64,000 nucleotides of DNA from Bradyrhizobium arachidis (GTDB lineage Bacteria > Pseudomonadota > Alphaproteobacteria > Rhizobiales > Xanthobacteraceae). This document shows, in pieces, positions 32,237-42,982 of this stretch; position 1 is the first letter of the stretch, and each line of letters opens with the position of its first letter. The DNA is taken from positions 6,262,001-6,326,000 of the forward strand of contig NZ_CP077970.1 in the NCBI RefSeq assembly GCF_024758505.1, read 5' to 3'. Below the pieces are notes generated by a model. The model was not told where the DNA came from. It was given only the letters and a program-made list of their open reading frames with translations, and did not search any database. Position numbers and translations under genes: made by a program.

Positions 32237-35200
32237 CTAGCGGAGGCCACCATCGCCGATGATCGTGTATGGCGCCCAAAACAGCGGATGCGCATAAGTA
32301 AATTCGGTCTTGCCTTCGCCGTTGAGATAGCCGGGCCCATCGACCAGCGCCATCATCGCCTGACGCAGTGCCTCGCTTCGTCCCAGCTTAGAATCATCAG
32401 CCTGGCGCTTGAATAGGTCCGTGACCAATTGCCGCGCGGATTGCGAGTGCACAGACCAGTTCGTGACCAGCAATGCCCGCGTGCCAGCGTAGAAAAAGGC
32501 ACGGCCAAGCCCGGATGCGGCTTCAGCGCCGGCTCCGGCACCTGCGCCGGTGTTGCACGCCGACAGGATGACCCAGTCGGCGTCGAGCTTGAGGCCCAGG
32601 ATCTCTTCCATGGTCAGAAGTCCATCCCCCTGCTCACCGGTCACGGTCGGCGAGGACAGTGCGAGCGCCGGTTGGGTGAGGCCGTTGAGCTCTCCCGGCA
32701 CGAGCCCGTGGGTGGCGAAGGCCAAAATCTTGAACCCGGACAGGTTCATCGTCTTGACCGCGCCCTCCGTTGCGTTCTTGCCGAGGAACAGCACTTTGGA
32801 CGGATCCGCCTGCAAGGCGACGGCAATCGATTTGAGCTCGTCCGCAGTGTCGGGAAGCCGCGGCAGAAGCCCGAGCTCGGCGCTGTCCACGCCATCGAGC
32901 TTTGGACTGTTGCGCCGCTTCAACGGCATGCCGCGCATCACGTTGCTCGCGTCGGCGACCTGAACCTTGGTTTCCTGAACCTTGGCTTCCTGAACCTTGG
33001 CTTCTTCGTTTTGCGCTTCGGTCTGCTGATCCCTGTTGAAGTAGGGATCGCCGAACGCCACCAGTTCACCGCGACCGGGCTTGCCCGGCGGCAACTGCCG
33101 CAGCGTGCGTAGCGCCGCCGCCGACGGCACCGTCGTCACCGCATGCGTCCGCGCAAGCCACGGCACCTTGCGATAGCCGACGAACAGGGGATCGTCGTCC
33201 TGGGCGACCTCGGCCGGCGCCGTCGGCAACAGCGACAAGGGCAACAGTCCGAGCGCCCCGTTGGTGACGACGATCAGGTTCTTGGCCGGCTTCCAGCCAC
33301 CTTCCACGGGCTTCAGCAGCAACTCGTACAGCTCGTAGCCGAGCTTGAGATCGAACGGCGGAATGTCGGAGATCATCGCCGCTTGCGGCTCGAGCGCCTC
33401 ACGCAGCTTGCGGATCTTGGACTCGATGTCCCCGCTTTTTGCCTTGACGGCAGCAAAGGCGACGGGCCCTGATTTCGGCACCGCCCAGACGAAGCTGCCG
33501 TTCTGGCCGAAGTAGAACGACAACATGGCTTCGTCACCGCTTAGCGTTGCGCGGATTTCAGCAACGCTCGGCGGTCTCGGCGACACGAGGTCGGAATAGA
33601 CGGGGAATTTCTGCTTGATCTCCTGACGCGCCTTGTCGCGATCTGCGCGCAGGACGGAGATCGACGCCTGGATCTGCTGAACGCCCTTTTCGTCGCGCTC
33701 GGCCGAAGGAATCGCGAGCACGTTGTTCAGCGTACCGAGCTGGGCATTCACCTGCTTGGTGAGGTCCTGCTCCTTGCGAACCAGTTCGGCCAGCGCCGGG
33801 TCCTTTGCCGCAGCGCGTGCGCTCGAGGCGGCAAGGGCTTTCTGGACCGATTGGCCGCGGATGGCGTCTGCCAGGCCAAAAGTCTCCTCGCCGACCTCAC
33901 CCGACGTACCCTCGGCGCGCGCAAGCAACACAAAGTAGCTCTCGACGATGGACTGGAGCCGCTGGCTGCGCGCCGCCACCACCGTGGTGTTCTCGTCATC
34001 GGCGTTATCGCGCCCCGAGGCCATCATGATCGGGATGGCGGCCTTGAACTCGCGAATTGCCTCGGCATCGCGACGGGCCCGCATCAGGCCAATTGCCAGC
34101 GTTCCCCGCGCCGAAGCCGCGTCAAAATGATTCTCGCCGACCCGCCCGACCTGCTTCTTCACCAATTGCTCGGCGGCTGCGATACCGGCATCGAGCTGCC
34201 CGGCGGCGTAGAGCGACATGATGCGCGACGGATTGAGCTCGAAGACCTGGCGTCTCTGGGGTTCCCAGCTGGCGACCGACTTGTCGATCCTCGCAAAGAG
34301 GTCATTCGCTTCCGCGTTCTTCTTCTCGAGGTTCAGAATCCCGGCCAGCTGCGACAGCAATTGCACCGTCGATTGCGAGTCGTCCGGCACCCCGACGGTC
34401 TTGTTGATCTCCAGGGCGACGCGGCCCAACTGCTCGGCCTCTTCGTAGCGGCCCTCCTCGACCAGGATGCCCGCGAGCCCCATCACATAGCGCGGCGTGA
34501 CGGGGTTGTATTTGCCGGTGTCCTTCAAGCGCGACAGCAAGGCACGGCGGGCATCGACCTCGGCTTCGGCGAGCCGACCCTGCCGCGCCTTCATCCGTGC
34601 CTGGCTCAGCACGGCGCCATCGATCGCCTGGAGCATAATGGTTTCGGCGGGAGGATTCTCCCACTCCATGACACCTTTCAAGCCGGCGCGCTTGCGCTGC
34701 TCGGCAATGCGATAGGCCGCTTCTGCCTCGCTGAACTGACCTCGTGCCTCGAAGATGATGGCGCGGGTGCCTTCGAGCTCCGATTCCCAGTTCTGCCCCA
34801 ACTTTGCGTATGCATTGCGCCAATTCGGGAGACCGCTGGTGCGGGCTTCCTGGATCGCAGCCATAGTCCTGCGGAGATAGGCTTCGGCCTGCGCCACGTC
34901 GCCCATCATAATGAGGATGGAGGCCACCGCCCGGTTTGCACTGATTTGGTACCCCTTGGCTCCCGGCGCGTTGGACGTCTCCCGCAACAGCCTTTGCATG
35001 ACCTCAAGCGCGCGCTTGGGGTCGCCGGCCGCGGCATATTGCAGCGACAGCAATTGCAACAGCCGCCCCATCATATGGGCGCTGACGGCACCGCGACCGA
35101 CCTCGACGGCCTTGCTGGCATCGGCGATGGATTCGGCGAGCCGGCCGAGTTGAGACCGCGCGTTGGCGCGGTCGAAATAGAACTGCGCCAGGTCCCCGCG

Positions 35201-35692
35201 CGACTCCTTTCCCGTGGGCACCGAGTCGGCATCCGACTTCAACTCCGCGATCAGCTTCACGTCCGGCTTTTCGCTGTCGAGGATTGCCGTGATGTCGGCG
35301 ATGGTGCGCGGCGGCGCGATGAAGCCTTTTGGCAGCGCCGTGCCTGGGTCAAGTTTGGGCGCGGCCTCCTTCGGAACTTCAACGGCAACGTTGGCCCGTC
35401 CGTTCGCGGCATTGAGAGCAGCCATCACGCAGGCCCTGACCTGCGGTGTAGCCTTGGCGCGACAGGCTTCGATGTCGGCGCCGGCCTTGCGACCGCCGGC
35501 CGCCTGCATGCAGGCCTGCACGATCGGCCTGCCGACCGTCATCCGGCAATTCTCGCGCGCGGCCTCCATGGTGAGCGCACCTGCCGGACCCGCCGACCCC
35601 AGGAGCAAAGCGACCGCAATCAGCCTTTTGGCGCCCCGCAGCGAGAACGGATTGCAATGACTTTCGAATATGGCGGCGGTGTCCGTGCGCAT
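32237..35692 (-). CDS. Exported TPR-CHAT protein, caspase-like peptidase domain
   Basis: A 1151-residue protein. The signal peptide lies at about 20-40 (RLIAVALLLGSAGPAGALT). A small Cys-containing segment (CRMTV, CMQAAGG, CRAKATPQVRAC) comes next, then a long TPR superhelix (about 150-650). The C-terminal CHAT domain (about 830-1150) has both catalytic residues of clan CD peptidases: His995 (FATHG) and Cys1046 (LSACNTG). Three copies of a 15-bp repeat encode the KVQE-type linker inside it. CHAT domains are separase/caspase relatives that cleave proteins. The export signal places this one outside the cytoplasm, unlike CRISPR-associated CHAT proteases. It is the first gene of a four-gene unit. 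Confidence 0.88.
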   Translation of the reverse strand: MRTDTAAIFESHCNPFSLRGAKRLIAVALLLGSAGPAGALTMEAARENCRMTVGRPIVQACMQAAGGRKAGADIEACRAKATPQVRACVMAALNAANGRANVAVEVPKEAAPKLDPGTALPKGFIAPPRTIADITAILDSEKPDVKLIAELKSDADSVPTGKESRGDLAQFYFDRANARSQLGRLAESIADASKAVEVGRGAVSAHMMGRLLQLLSLQYAAAGDPKRALEVMQRLLRETSNAPGAKGYQISANRAVASILIMMGDVAQAEAYLRRTMAAIQEARTSGLPNWRNAYAKLGQNWESELEGTRAIIFEARGQFSEAEAAYRIAEQRKRAGLKGVMEWENPPAETIMLQAIDGAVLSQARMKARQGRLAEAEVDARRALLSRLKDTGKYNPVTPRYVMGLAGILVEEGRYEEAEQLGRVALEINKTVGVPDDSQSTVQLLSQLAGILNLEKKNAEANDLFARIDKSVASWEPQRRQVFELNPSRIMSLYAAGQLDAGIAAAEQLVKKQVGRVGENHFDAASARGTLAIGLMRARRDAEAIREFKAAIPIMMASGRDNADDENTTVVAARSQRLQSIVESYFVLLARAEGTSGEVGEETFGLADAIRGQSVQKALAASSARAAAKDPALAELVRKEQDLTKQVNAQLGTLNNVLAIPSAERDEKGVQQIQASISVLRADRDKARQEIKQKFPVYSDLVSPRPPSVAEIRATLSGDEAMLSFYFGQNGSFVWAVPKSGPVAFAAVKAKSGDIESKIRKLREALEPQAAMISDIPPFDLKLGYELYELLLKPVEGGWKPAKNLIVVTNGALGLLPLSLLPTAPAEVAQDDDPLFVGYRKVPWLARTHAVTTVPSAAALRTLRQLPPGKPGRGELVAFGDPYFNRDQQTEAQNEEAKVQEAKVQETKVQVADASNVMRGMPLKRRNSPKLDGVDSAELGLLPRLPDTADELKSIAVALQADPSKVLFLGKNATEGAVKTMNLSGFKILAFATHGLVPGELNGLTQPALALSSPTVTGEQGDGLLTMEEILGLKLDADWVILSACNTGAGAGAGAEAASGLGRAFFYAGTRALLVTNWSVHSQSARQLVTDLFKRQADDSKLGRSEALRQAMMALVDGPGYLNGEGKTEFTYAHPLFWAPYTIIGDGGLR
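32959..33003 (-). repeat. Three tandem 15-bp repeats within the CHAT gene
   Basis: The unit CCTGAACCTTGGCTT occurs three times in a row (the first copy differs at one base). It encodes the repeated KVQE(A/T) pentapeptide in an acidic linker of the CHAT domain. Copy number is in frame, so it may vary between strains without breaking the protein. Confidence 0.85.
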
Positions 35693-36057
35693 GGTGAAAC
35701 ACCTTCATAAAAAAATGAACAGCACGCGAAACGCAGCGATACTATCGACAGGCGCAATTGGGCGACAAGGACATTCGACAGTCCGACCACTATCGAGACA
35801 CCGGTTCCATCAGCCTTCCGGTCATTGCGGTTAATGGCCTCAAGAGGCCAGACCGAGCCCCCCGGCCAGGGCGAGCGGCCGGCGTTGATCCGTTACCGAA
35901 GCAGCGCGACCGCGGCGCCTGATCAAAAATCCGGAAAACAACCCCATGCAAAGTAGCAGACGGCGTCACAGCAGCCCTGTTATGCTCACTTTGAGTTTTG
36001 CCAGCGGGCAATTTGGGCCGCGCGATTCCGCGCGGGTGTTTCTGAGGGACCTCGGCA
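35693..36057. other. 365-bp divergent gap between CHAT and alpha/beta hydrolase genes
   Basis: It carries the promoters of both divergent genes. A perfect TGGCCTC/GAGGCCA palindrome lies at 35835-35850. A 7-bp-stem hairpin CCGCGCG/CGCGCGG lies at 36018-36035, in the leader of the plus-strand gene. I see no coding sequence. Confidence 0.6.
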
Positions 36058-36924
36058 ATGCATGTACTCGTGAACGGCGTCCGCCTCTTCTTCGACGTCG
36101 AGGGAGCAAAGCTCGTCCCCAATGGTCCGGCGATGAGGGAAAAGCCGACCTTGATCCTCCTTCACGGCGGGCCGGGCTCTGACCACGCGATCTACAAGCC
36201 TGCCTATTCGGCCCTGGCCGAGGACGCCCAGATCATCTATCTCGATCATCGCGGCAACGGCCGAAGCGAGGACGGCCCGCGCGAAAACTGGACCCTGGCG
36301 CAGTGGGGCGACGACGTCCGCGCCTTTTGCGACGCCCTCGGCATTGCAAAACCAATCGTGCTGGGTGCCTCGTTCGGCGGCATGGTCGCGCTCGCCTATG
36401 CCACGCGCCATCCGGCTCATCCGTCAAAGCTGGTGCTGATCAGCACGGAGGCCGCAGGCGGCACACATCGTGAGCGGCGCGTCGCGCTGTTCGAGAAGTT
36501 TGGCGGCCCTGAGGTCGGAGCCCTCGCACGCCGGCGGTTCCTCGAAACCGATGGCCATCTCGATCAGGCCTCCATCGACGCCTGGCGACGGCTGGCCCTT
36601 CCACTCTACACGCGCTCTCCGCGCGATCCCGACGTCGCACGACGCGTGATCGATCGGCGCGACGTTCTGCACTGGTTCACGCGACCGGGCGGTGAGAGCA
36701 GCTCGTTCGACATGTTCGGCGAGCTGCACCGGATCCAGTGTCCGACCCTGGTGCTTGGAGGGGAAGACGATCCGATGCATCCGATCGAGAGCCAGGCCGA
36801 CATCGCAGCAGCACTCCCGGCCCATCTCGTCCAGTTCGAACGGTTTGCCGATTGCGGACACGCCGTCGTCCCCGACGCGCCCGATCGCGCCATGGCGATG
36901 ATCCGGGATTTTATCCGGGATTGA
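36058..36924 (+). CDS. Alpha/beta hydrolase, proline iminopeptidase-like
   Basis: A 288-residue cytoplasmic hydrolase. The oxyanion-hole motif is HGGPGSDH, the turn YLDHRGNGRS is typical of prolyl aminopeptidase-like enzymes, and the nucleophile elbow is GASFGG with Ser105. The acid is in GGEDDP and the catalytic His in DCGHAV. HGGPG favours the peptidase S33 group, but the substrate may be an ester or amide other than a prolyl peptide. GAGGGA precedes the ATG. It stands alone between a divergent promoter and the TfoX-N gene. Confidence 0.87.
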   Translation: MHVLVNGVRLFFDVEGAKLVPNGPAMREKPTLILLHGGPGSDHAIYKPAYSALAEDAQIIYLDHRGNGRSEDGPRENWTLAQWGDDVRAFCDALGIAKPIVLGASFGGMVALAYATRHPAHPSKLVLISTEAAGGTHRERRVALFEKFGGPEVGALARRRFLETDGHLDQASIDAWRRLALPLYTRSPRDPDVARRVIDRRDVLHWFTRPGGESSSFDMFGELHRIQCPTLVLGGEDDPMHPIESQADIAAALPAHLVQFERFADCGHAVVPDAPDRAMAMIRDFIRD

Positions 36925-36984
36925 TGTCGAGAGGAAACCTCTAGAGCGCGTCAGTCGGCCGTCTAGTCTTGGAGTGGATCGAGA

Positions 36985-37386
36985 ATGGTTGCCAGCGACA
37001 GCTTTGCGGAGTTTCTGCGCGAGCAGCTCGCGCCTCTCGGCAGCATCACGATGCGGCGGATGTTCGGCAAGACGGGCGTCTTCTGCGACGGCTTCATGCT
37101 CGGAATGGTGAGGGACAATACGCTGTACTTCCGGGTGGATGACCATAACCGGGCGACTTTCAAGGAAGCCGAAGCCTTTCCGCCTCTCAACTACGAGAAG
37201 AAGGGCGAAGCCATCGATCTTGCCTTCTGGCGCGCTCCGGAACGTTTGTTCGACGAACCCGATGAGCTTCTCGCATGGGCTCGGGCGGCGATGGCGGCAG
37301 CCCAGCGTGTTGCGGCGAAGCGGACGGCGCCGAGTCGCGGTCAACCGCAGCGGAAGCCGGGTAAGCCATCGAAAAAGCGCAACTAG
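36985..37386 (+). CDS. TfoX/Sxy N-terminal-domain protein
   Basis: A 133-residue protein with the TfoX-N signature: LGSITMRRMFGKTGVFCDGFMLGMV, then LYFRVDD, FPPLNYEKKGEAIDLAFWRAP and a helix ending DELLAWARAA. The last 30 residues are basic (Lys/Arg/Pro). In gammaproteobacteria full-length TfoX/Sxy regulates competence, while stand-alone N-domain proteins are common in rhizobia and have no assigned role. Its TAG stop overlaps the TAG stop of the convergent lipoprotein gene within the tetranucleotide CTAG. Confidence 0.85.
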   Translation: MVASDSFAEFLREQLAPLGSITMRRMFGKTGVFCDGFMLGMVRDNTLYFRVDDHNRATFKEAEAFPPLNYEKKGEAIDLAFWRAPERLFDEPDELLAWARAAMAAAQRVAAKRTAPSRGQPQRKPGKPSKKRN

Positions 37387-38138
37387 CCGCGCACCGCAAC
37401 AGCCCGCCCATAGGGCGAAGCGACCGGTGGGTTGGCGGTCTGGGCGGCGAGTTCGCCGATCAGGCGGTCGGCGTCGGCGGCCATGCTGTCGGGCGCCTGG
37501 ATCACCAGGCGCTCGAGCGCCCAGCGGTAGGACGAGACGCGCCGCTCCAGGCACTGCTGCACCCACTGCACGATCAGCGAGTTCTCCTGCATCCGCGCGA
37601 TCGCATCCGCCTTCTCGCGCGGCGACAGTTCCGAGACCATCTTCATGCTGGCCTCACGCTTGCGGTCGAGCTCGATGACGCGGACGGCGCTGGCAAAGAA
37701 CGGCTCGAAGCGGGTGATATCGTCGCGCACGTCTTCGATGAGCTGCGCATAGCGCGAGGAAAACGAACGATGCGGCTCGTCGATCAGCGTGCGGCCATAG
37801 GTGGTGCGGTCGAACACGACGTTCTGCCGCCACGGCGACGGCATCGCCTTGTAGTCGCCGAACACACTTCGCCAGGCCGGGCGTGACCGCGGCGGCTCGA
37901 TCAGGGGATAGGCGAGATCGCGAAGCTGGCGCTCTTCGTCGGTGAGCTGGAATTGCGATGACTTGACGCCGACGCTCGAGGTCACCTCGGCCCCTAACCA
38001 GCGGTGCATGTCGTCACTGCGCATGTCCGCGCGGGTACGGCCGAAATCGCCGCCGCTGCAAGCGCCCAGCGCCGCGCCGATCAGTGCGAGCAGCAGGGCC
38101 GATGAGCAACACCGGATCTGGCGGAATGTGTCCGGCAT
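37383..38138 (-). CDS. Probable lipoprotein, function unknown
   Basis: A 251-residue protein. The N-terminus MPDTFRQIRCCSSALLLALI runs into the lipobox LGAC, with lipidated Cys27 followed by SGGD. The mature part is helical and charged, with no known catalytic motif (DEERQLRDLAYPLIEPP, FDRTTYGRTLIDEPHRSFSS, then long helices to the end). The start at the ATG just upstream of the hydrophobic segment is preferred to a distal in-frame start. It follows a very small ORF by 17 bp on the same strand. Confidence 0.8.
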   Translation of the reverse strand: MPDTFRQIRCCSSALLLALIGAALGACSGGDFGRTRADMRSDDMHRWLGAEVTSSVGVKSSQFQLTDEERQLRDLAYPLIEPPRSRPAWRSVFGDYKAMPSPWRQNVVFDRTTYGRTLIDEPHRSFSSRYAQLIEDVRDDITRFEPFFASAVRVIELDRKREASMKMVSELSPREKADAIARMQENSLIVQWVQQCLERRVSSYRWALERLVIQAPDSMAADADRLIGELAAQTANPPVASPYGRAVAVRG

Positions 38139-38155
38139 TTCGAATGCGCCGGTTT

Positions 38156-38344
38156 CTAGCGCCGGCGACGACGGCGCCCTGGCGCTGTGCCCTGTTCCGG
38201 GCCGCACCCGCCGCTGGTCTCGTCCGCTTCGCGCTCGATACGGATCACGGGAAGGATCAGGACCGTCCCCATTTCCGCTGATGGAACGGCATCCCCCGAC
38301 GAGCCCGACCGGCGACCGGCCGGAAATTCAATGATGGTCCCCAT
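38156..38344 (-). CDS. Small protein with MGTIIEFP start and poly-Arg tail, 62 aa
   Basis: The frame starts MGTIIEFPAGRRSGSSG and ends in a run of six arginines. AGAGAG upstream of the ATG supports translation. The MGT(I/V)IEFP start occurs in other short rhizobial proteins, to my recollection, but I know no function. It has no membrane helix or signal peptide. It lies 17 bp upstream of the lipoprotein gene and is probably co-transcribed with it. Confidence 0.55.
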   Translation of the reverse strand: MGTIIEFPAGRRSGSSGDAVPSAEMGTVLILPVIRIEREADETSGGCGPEQGTAPGRRRRRR

Positions 38345-38596
38345 GTCAGCTCTCTTCAATTGCCGCGCGACCGGTGCCGGCCCTCACAACATGGACTCAT
38401 TAAGATCAGCTCATGGTTAACGGGATGTAAACGTGCCGGCCGGGCCGTAACTGCACGGGTCAGGGCCGCGTCCCGTCGCGGCACGAAAAGGCTGCAATTT
38501 GAGGGGTTAGTTTCACGTCTCATTTTCCTTAACGAGGCTTTAAAACAACCCGCGATATGGTCGCGGCGACGATCCTTCTCGAGTTGCGTACGCCTC

Positions 38597-39574
38597 ATGA
38601 CCTCCAAGCCGCTGTTTCCAGGATTCGACGGGTTGATGACCCTCTCCCGTCGCGAAGGCGTCGATATCCGCCCGACATTGCTGCGCGTGCTGACGGACCT
38701 TTACGTCCAGGCCAAGAGCCACAGCGGCGACGAGGAGCGGCAATTCGTCGAGCTCGCCTCCCGCCTGATCGACCAGGTCGACGACGCGACGCGCGCCGCG
38801 GTCAAGGCACGGCTGGCGATCTATCCCGCAACTCCCGCACCCATCATGCAGAAGCTCGGGCTCCTGCCAGCACATGAGGGACGGCGCATTCCGCTGGCCC
38901 GCGAGATCCCGGCTCCCGCCCAGGCGCCAGCGCCGGCGCGCTCGCCGACCGAGGCCGAGTTGCGGATGGCTTCGAACATGTCGATGCAGCCGAAGGATGC
39001 CGCCGAAATCCACGACATGTTCTTCCGCGCGACGGCATCCGAACGCGCGCTGATCCTGCACAACCTCGCGCAGACGCCGCTGAAGGCCGCACCGCGTATC
39101 CCGACGATGCGTGCCCAGCGCGCGATTCAGACCCTGGAAATGGCGGCCTTCGCGGAAGACTCCGAGAGTTTTGCGCTGGAGCTCGGCGAAAGCCTGATCC
39201 TGCCGGCACGCGTCGCTGCACAGATCGTCGACGATGCCGGCGGCGAGGCGCTTGCGGTCGCCGCGCGCGCTCTCGACATGCCGAGCCCATCCTTCCAGCG
39301 CATCTTGCTATTCTTCAAGCCGGAGATCGGCAGCTCCGTGAACACCGTCTACCGGCTGTCGCGGCTCTACGATCGCCTGAGCGAACGGTCTGCGCTGGTG
39401 ATGCTCGCCGCCTGGCGCGGCTCGACGCTCGCCATCACGCGCGCCAAATACCAGTCCTCGCTGTACGACGGTGAACGGCAGCGCGCGCGCGCCGCCTCCA
39501 GCCCGTCGCGGCCGGCGGTGCAGCCAGGCTCGAGCCCGGCCATCCGTACAGGAACCGGCGGCTCCGACAGCTAG
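38597..39574 (+). CDS. DUF2336-domain protein
   Basis: A 325-residue all-helical cytoplasmic protein starting MTSKPLFPGFDGLMTLSRREG. It has the repeated short helices typical of DUF2336 (LTDLYVQAKSHSGDEERQFVELASRLI, VKARLAIYPATPAPI, SERALILHNLAQTPL, ALAVAARALDMPSPSFQRILLF), resembling HEAT-like repeats. The C-terminal 30 residues are low-complexity Ser/Pro. The start is placed at the ATG because upstream in-frame codons run through the intergenic region. The family is alphaproteobacterial and uncharacterised. Confidence 0.85.
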   Translation: MTSKPLFPGFDGLMTLSRREGVDIRPTLLRVLTDLYVQAKSHSGDEERQFVELASRLIDQVDDATRAAVKARLAIYPATPAPIMQKLGLLPAHEGRRIPLAREIPAPAQAPAPARSPTEAELRMASNMSMQPKDAAEIHDMFFRATASERALILHNLAQTPLKAAPRIPTMRAQRAIQTLEMAAFAEDSESFALELGESLILPARVAAQIVDDAGGEALAVAARALDMPSPSFQRILLFFKPEIGSSVNTVYRLSRLYDRLSERSALVMLAAWRGSTLAITRAKYQSSLYDGERQRARAASSPSRPAVQPGSSPAIRTGTGGSDS

Positions 39575-39576
39575 GT

Positions 39577-39921
39577 TTACGCGCGCGCCAATTCCAGGAA
39601 GTGACGGCCGGCGCGATCTTCTGTCTCGACGATCCAGGCGTCGGGGTCGAAGCGGATTTCCTTGGTCAGCCGCTCCTCCACCGTGTGCTCCGGCAAAGGC
39701 TGCGGCGCGACCGGCACGAAGAAGCGATCGACCGGCCGCCCATCCTCATAGACGGTCTGCGGCGCCGGCGCGTAGAGCATCGCATTGCCGTCGAGCAGCG
39801 ACACCTTGACGAACACTGCGCCGGCTTCCTCGGCGCCGCGCCGGCGCACCGCGCCGAACACGCCTTCTCCCTGGCACCGGCGCAGATAGGCCGCTACCCA
39901 AATGCTTGATTTCAATCGCAT
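39577..39921 (-). CDS. DUF1491-family protein
   Basis: A 114-residue protein with the family start MRLKSSIWVAAYLRRCQGEG, then GAVFVKVSLLDGNAMLYAPAP, FFVPV and the C-terminal FDPDAWIVETEDRAGRHFL. It is conserved in alphaproteobacteria and has no assigned function. Its stop is two bases from that of the convergent DUF2336 gene. Confidence 0.87.
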   Translation of the reverse strand: MRLKSSIWVAAYLRRCQGEGVFGAVRRRGAEEAGAVFVKVSLLDGNAMLYAPAPQTVYEDGRPVDRFFVPVAPQPLPEHTVEERLTKEIRFDPDAWIVETEDRAGRHFLELARA

Positions 39922-39982
39922 GAGTTTGACGATAGGCCAGCCGCCGCATCAGCACCAGTGTCCGTGCGGCAACAGCGACTAG

Positions 39983-40003
39983 CCACTTCGCTCGAAAACG
40001 CTC
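39983..40003 (-). repeat. Partial copy of the 50-bp palindromic repeat
   Basis: 21 bases match the right-hand end of the copies at 4267-4316 and 6909-6958, including the GAAAACGC arm. The left part is missing. It abuts the stop codon of the peptidoglycan-binding-domain gene, with its last base inside the stop codon, in the same orientation as the other two copies. Confidence 0.75.
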
Positions 40004-40732
40004 TATTCGACGGGATGTCCGATCGCGGCCGCCAGTTCGCGCAGCAGGCGGTCCGACACTTGCCCGGTGACGGGCATCTTGTGCTCGCGCTCGAACTTCT
40101 GGATCGCGGCCTGGGTCTCGCCGCCGATCGCGCCCGTCACCTTCAACTGGCCATAGCCGTATTCGGAGAGCGCGCGCTGCACGGCCGCGACGCGACGCGC
40201 GGCGGCGTTTTGCTGAACCGGGATCGACGCCGGCGGACGCGCGACCGCAACGGACGACGATGACGGCGCAGACGTCGTGGCCTTGACCAGATTGGTCATG
40301 GGATCGGCCGAGCGCGAGGTCGATGCCGTCGCTTCAGGCTTTTCCGGTGCTCTTTCCACGGCCCTTTGTTCAACAGGCTTGGGCTCGGCGGGCCGCGCCT
40401 CGGGAACGCGGAACTCCATCGGTTTCGGTTCGAGCGGAAGCGAATCGGCGGCCAGCGGCCGCGGGCGTGGCAGCGGATTCGACAAATTCATCGAGGGCGG
40501 CGCAGGCAAGTTGACCACGGTGCCGAACATCGGCGCCGGGTGGCGGCCGGTTTGCAGGAACAGCGCGTTCGCGACGATGGCGCTGATCGCAGCACAGGCA
40601 ACGAGGCCCGCCAGCGTATCCTTTGGACTGTGCAGCAGGATGCGCATCGCGATATTGCGTTCGATCTCGATATCGACGGCCGCCGCCTTCGCACCACGGC
40701 GGCGCGGCGTGTCTTCGTCCTTTGCAGACTTT

Positions 40733-40740
<8 letters not shown>
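40003..40740 (-). CDS. Membrane-anchored protein with C-terminal peptidoglycan-binding domain
   Basis: A 245-residue bitopic protein. A basic cytoplasmic N-terminus (about 40 residues) is followed by one membrane helix (LAGLVACAAISAIVANALFLQ). A Pro/Ala/Lys-rich periplasmic linker of about 100 residues leads to a PG_binding_1 domain (VQRALSEYGYGQLKVTGAIG, QAAIQKFEREHKMPVTGQVS, DRLLRELAAAIGHP). It starts at GTG and overlaps the end of the kinase gene by eight bases, so the two proteins are co-expressed. This links a murein-contact protein to a signalling kinase. Confidence 0.85.
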
Positions 40741-42598
<1,858 letters not shown>

Positions 42599-42982
42599 TC
42601 GTCGGAAAGACGCGCCGGAACGCCTCCTTGTCGTTGAGCCAACGTGTCAGAGCGGAATTAAACGAACGCTAAGGCGCCGTGGCCCGCGGCAAAACACCCT
42701 GTGATCGCGGACGTTTTGGGGCGATTTGACCGCCTCATTCGCGCGGATGGTGAACACGGGGTTTCCACCAGCCAAAACTCATGGTTTCGAATTGGTGGAT
42801 GCGGGTGCGGCAGGCGACCGATCCGGCGTCAATCGAAAATTTACGAGCCGGGCGATTCGACAAAATCGGGCGCAAATTTTCGTCAAGTTAAGCACAAAGC
42901 AATTACTTGCGATTTATCGAGGACTGCTAGGTCGAATGCCCGCGGGGTTCACCGCGGCAGGATCTAACCTACAGGTCGCAAG
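42599..42982. other. 384-bp divergent gap upstream of the PAS kinase and the DUF5330 gene
   Basis: The right half (about 42800-42920) is noticeably AT-richer than the surroundings and probably holds the promoter of the plus-strand gene. I see no coding sequence, hairpin or RNA gene that I can support. Confidence 0.5.

Noticed and set aside
32237..35692. CHAT protein as a CRISPR-associated protease
   Set aside because: No CRISPR array or cas gene is present, and the protein has a signal peptide.
33851..35710. 619-codon open frame on the plus strand opposite the CHAT gene
   Set aside because: The translation is low-complexity with no recognisable domain; the minus strand encodes a coherent TPR-CHAT protein.
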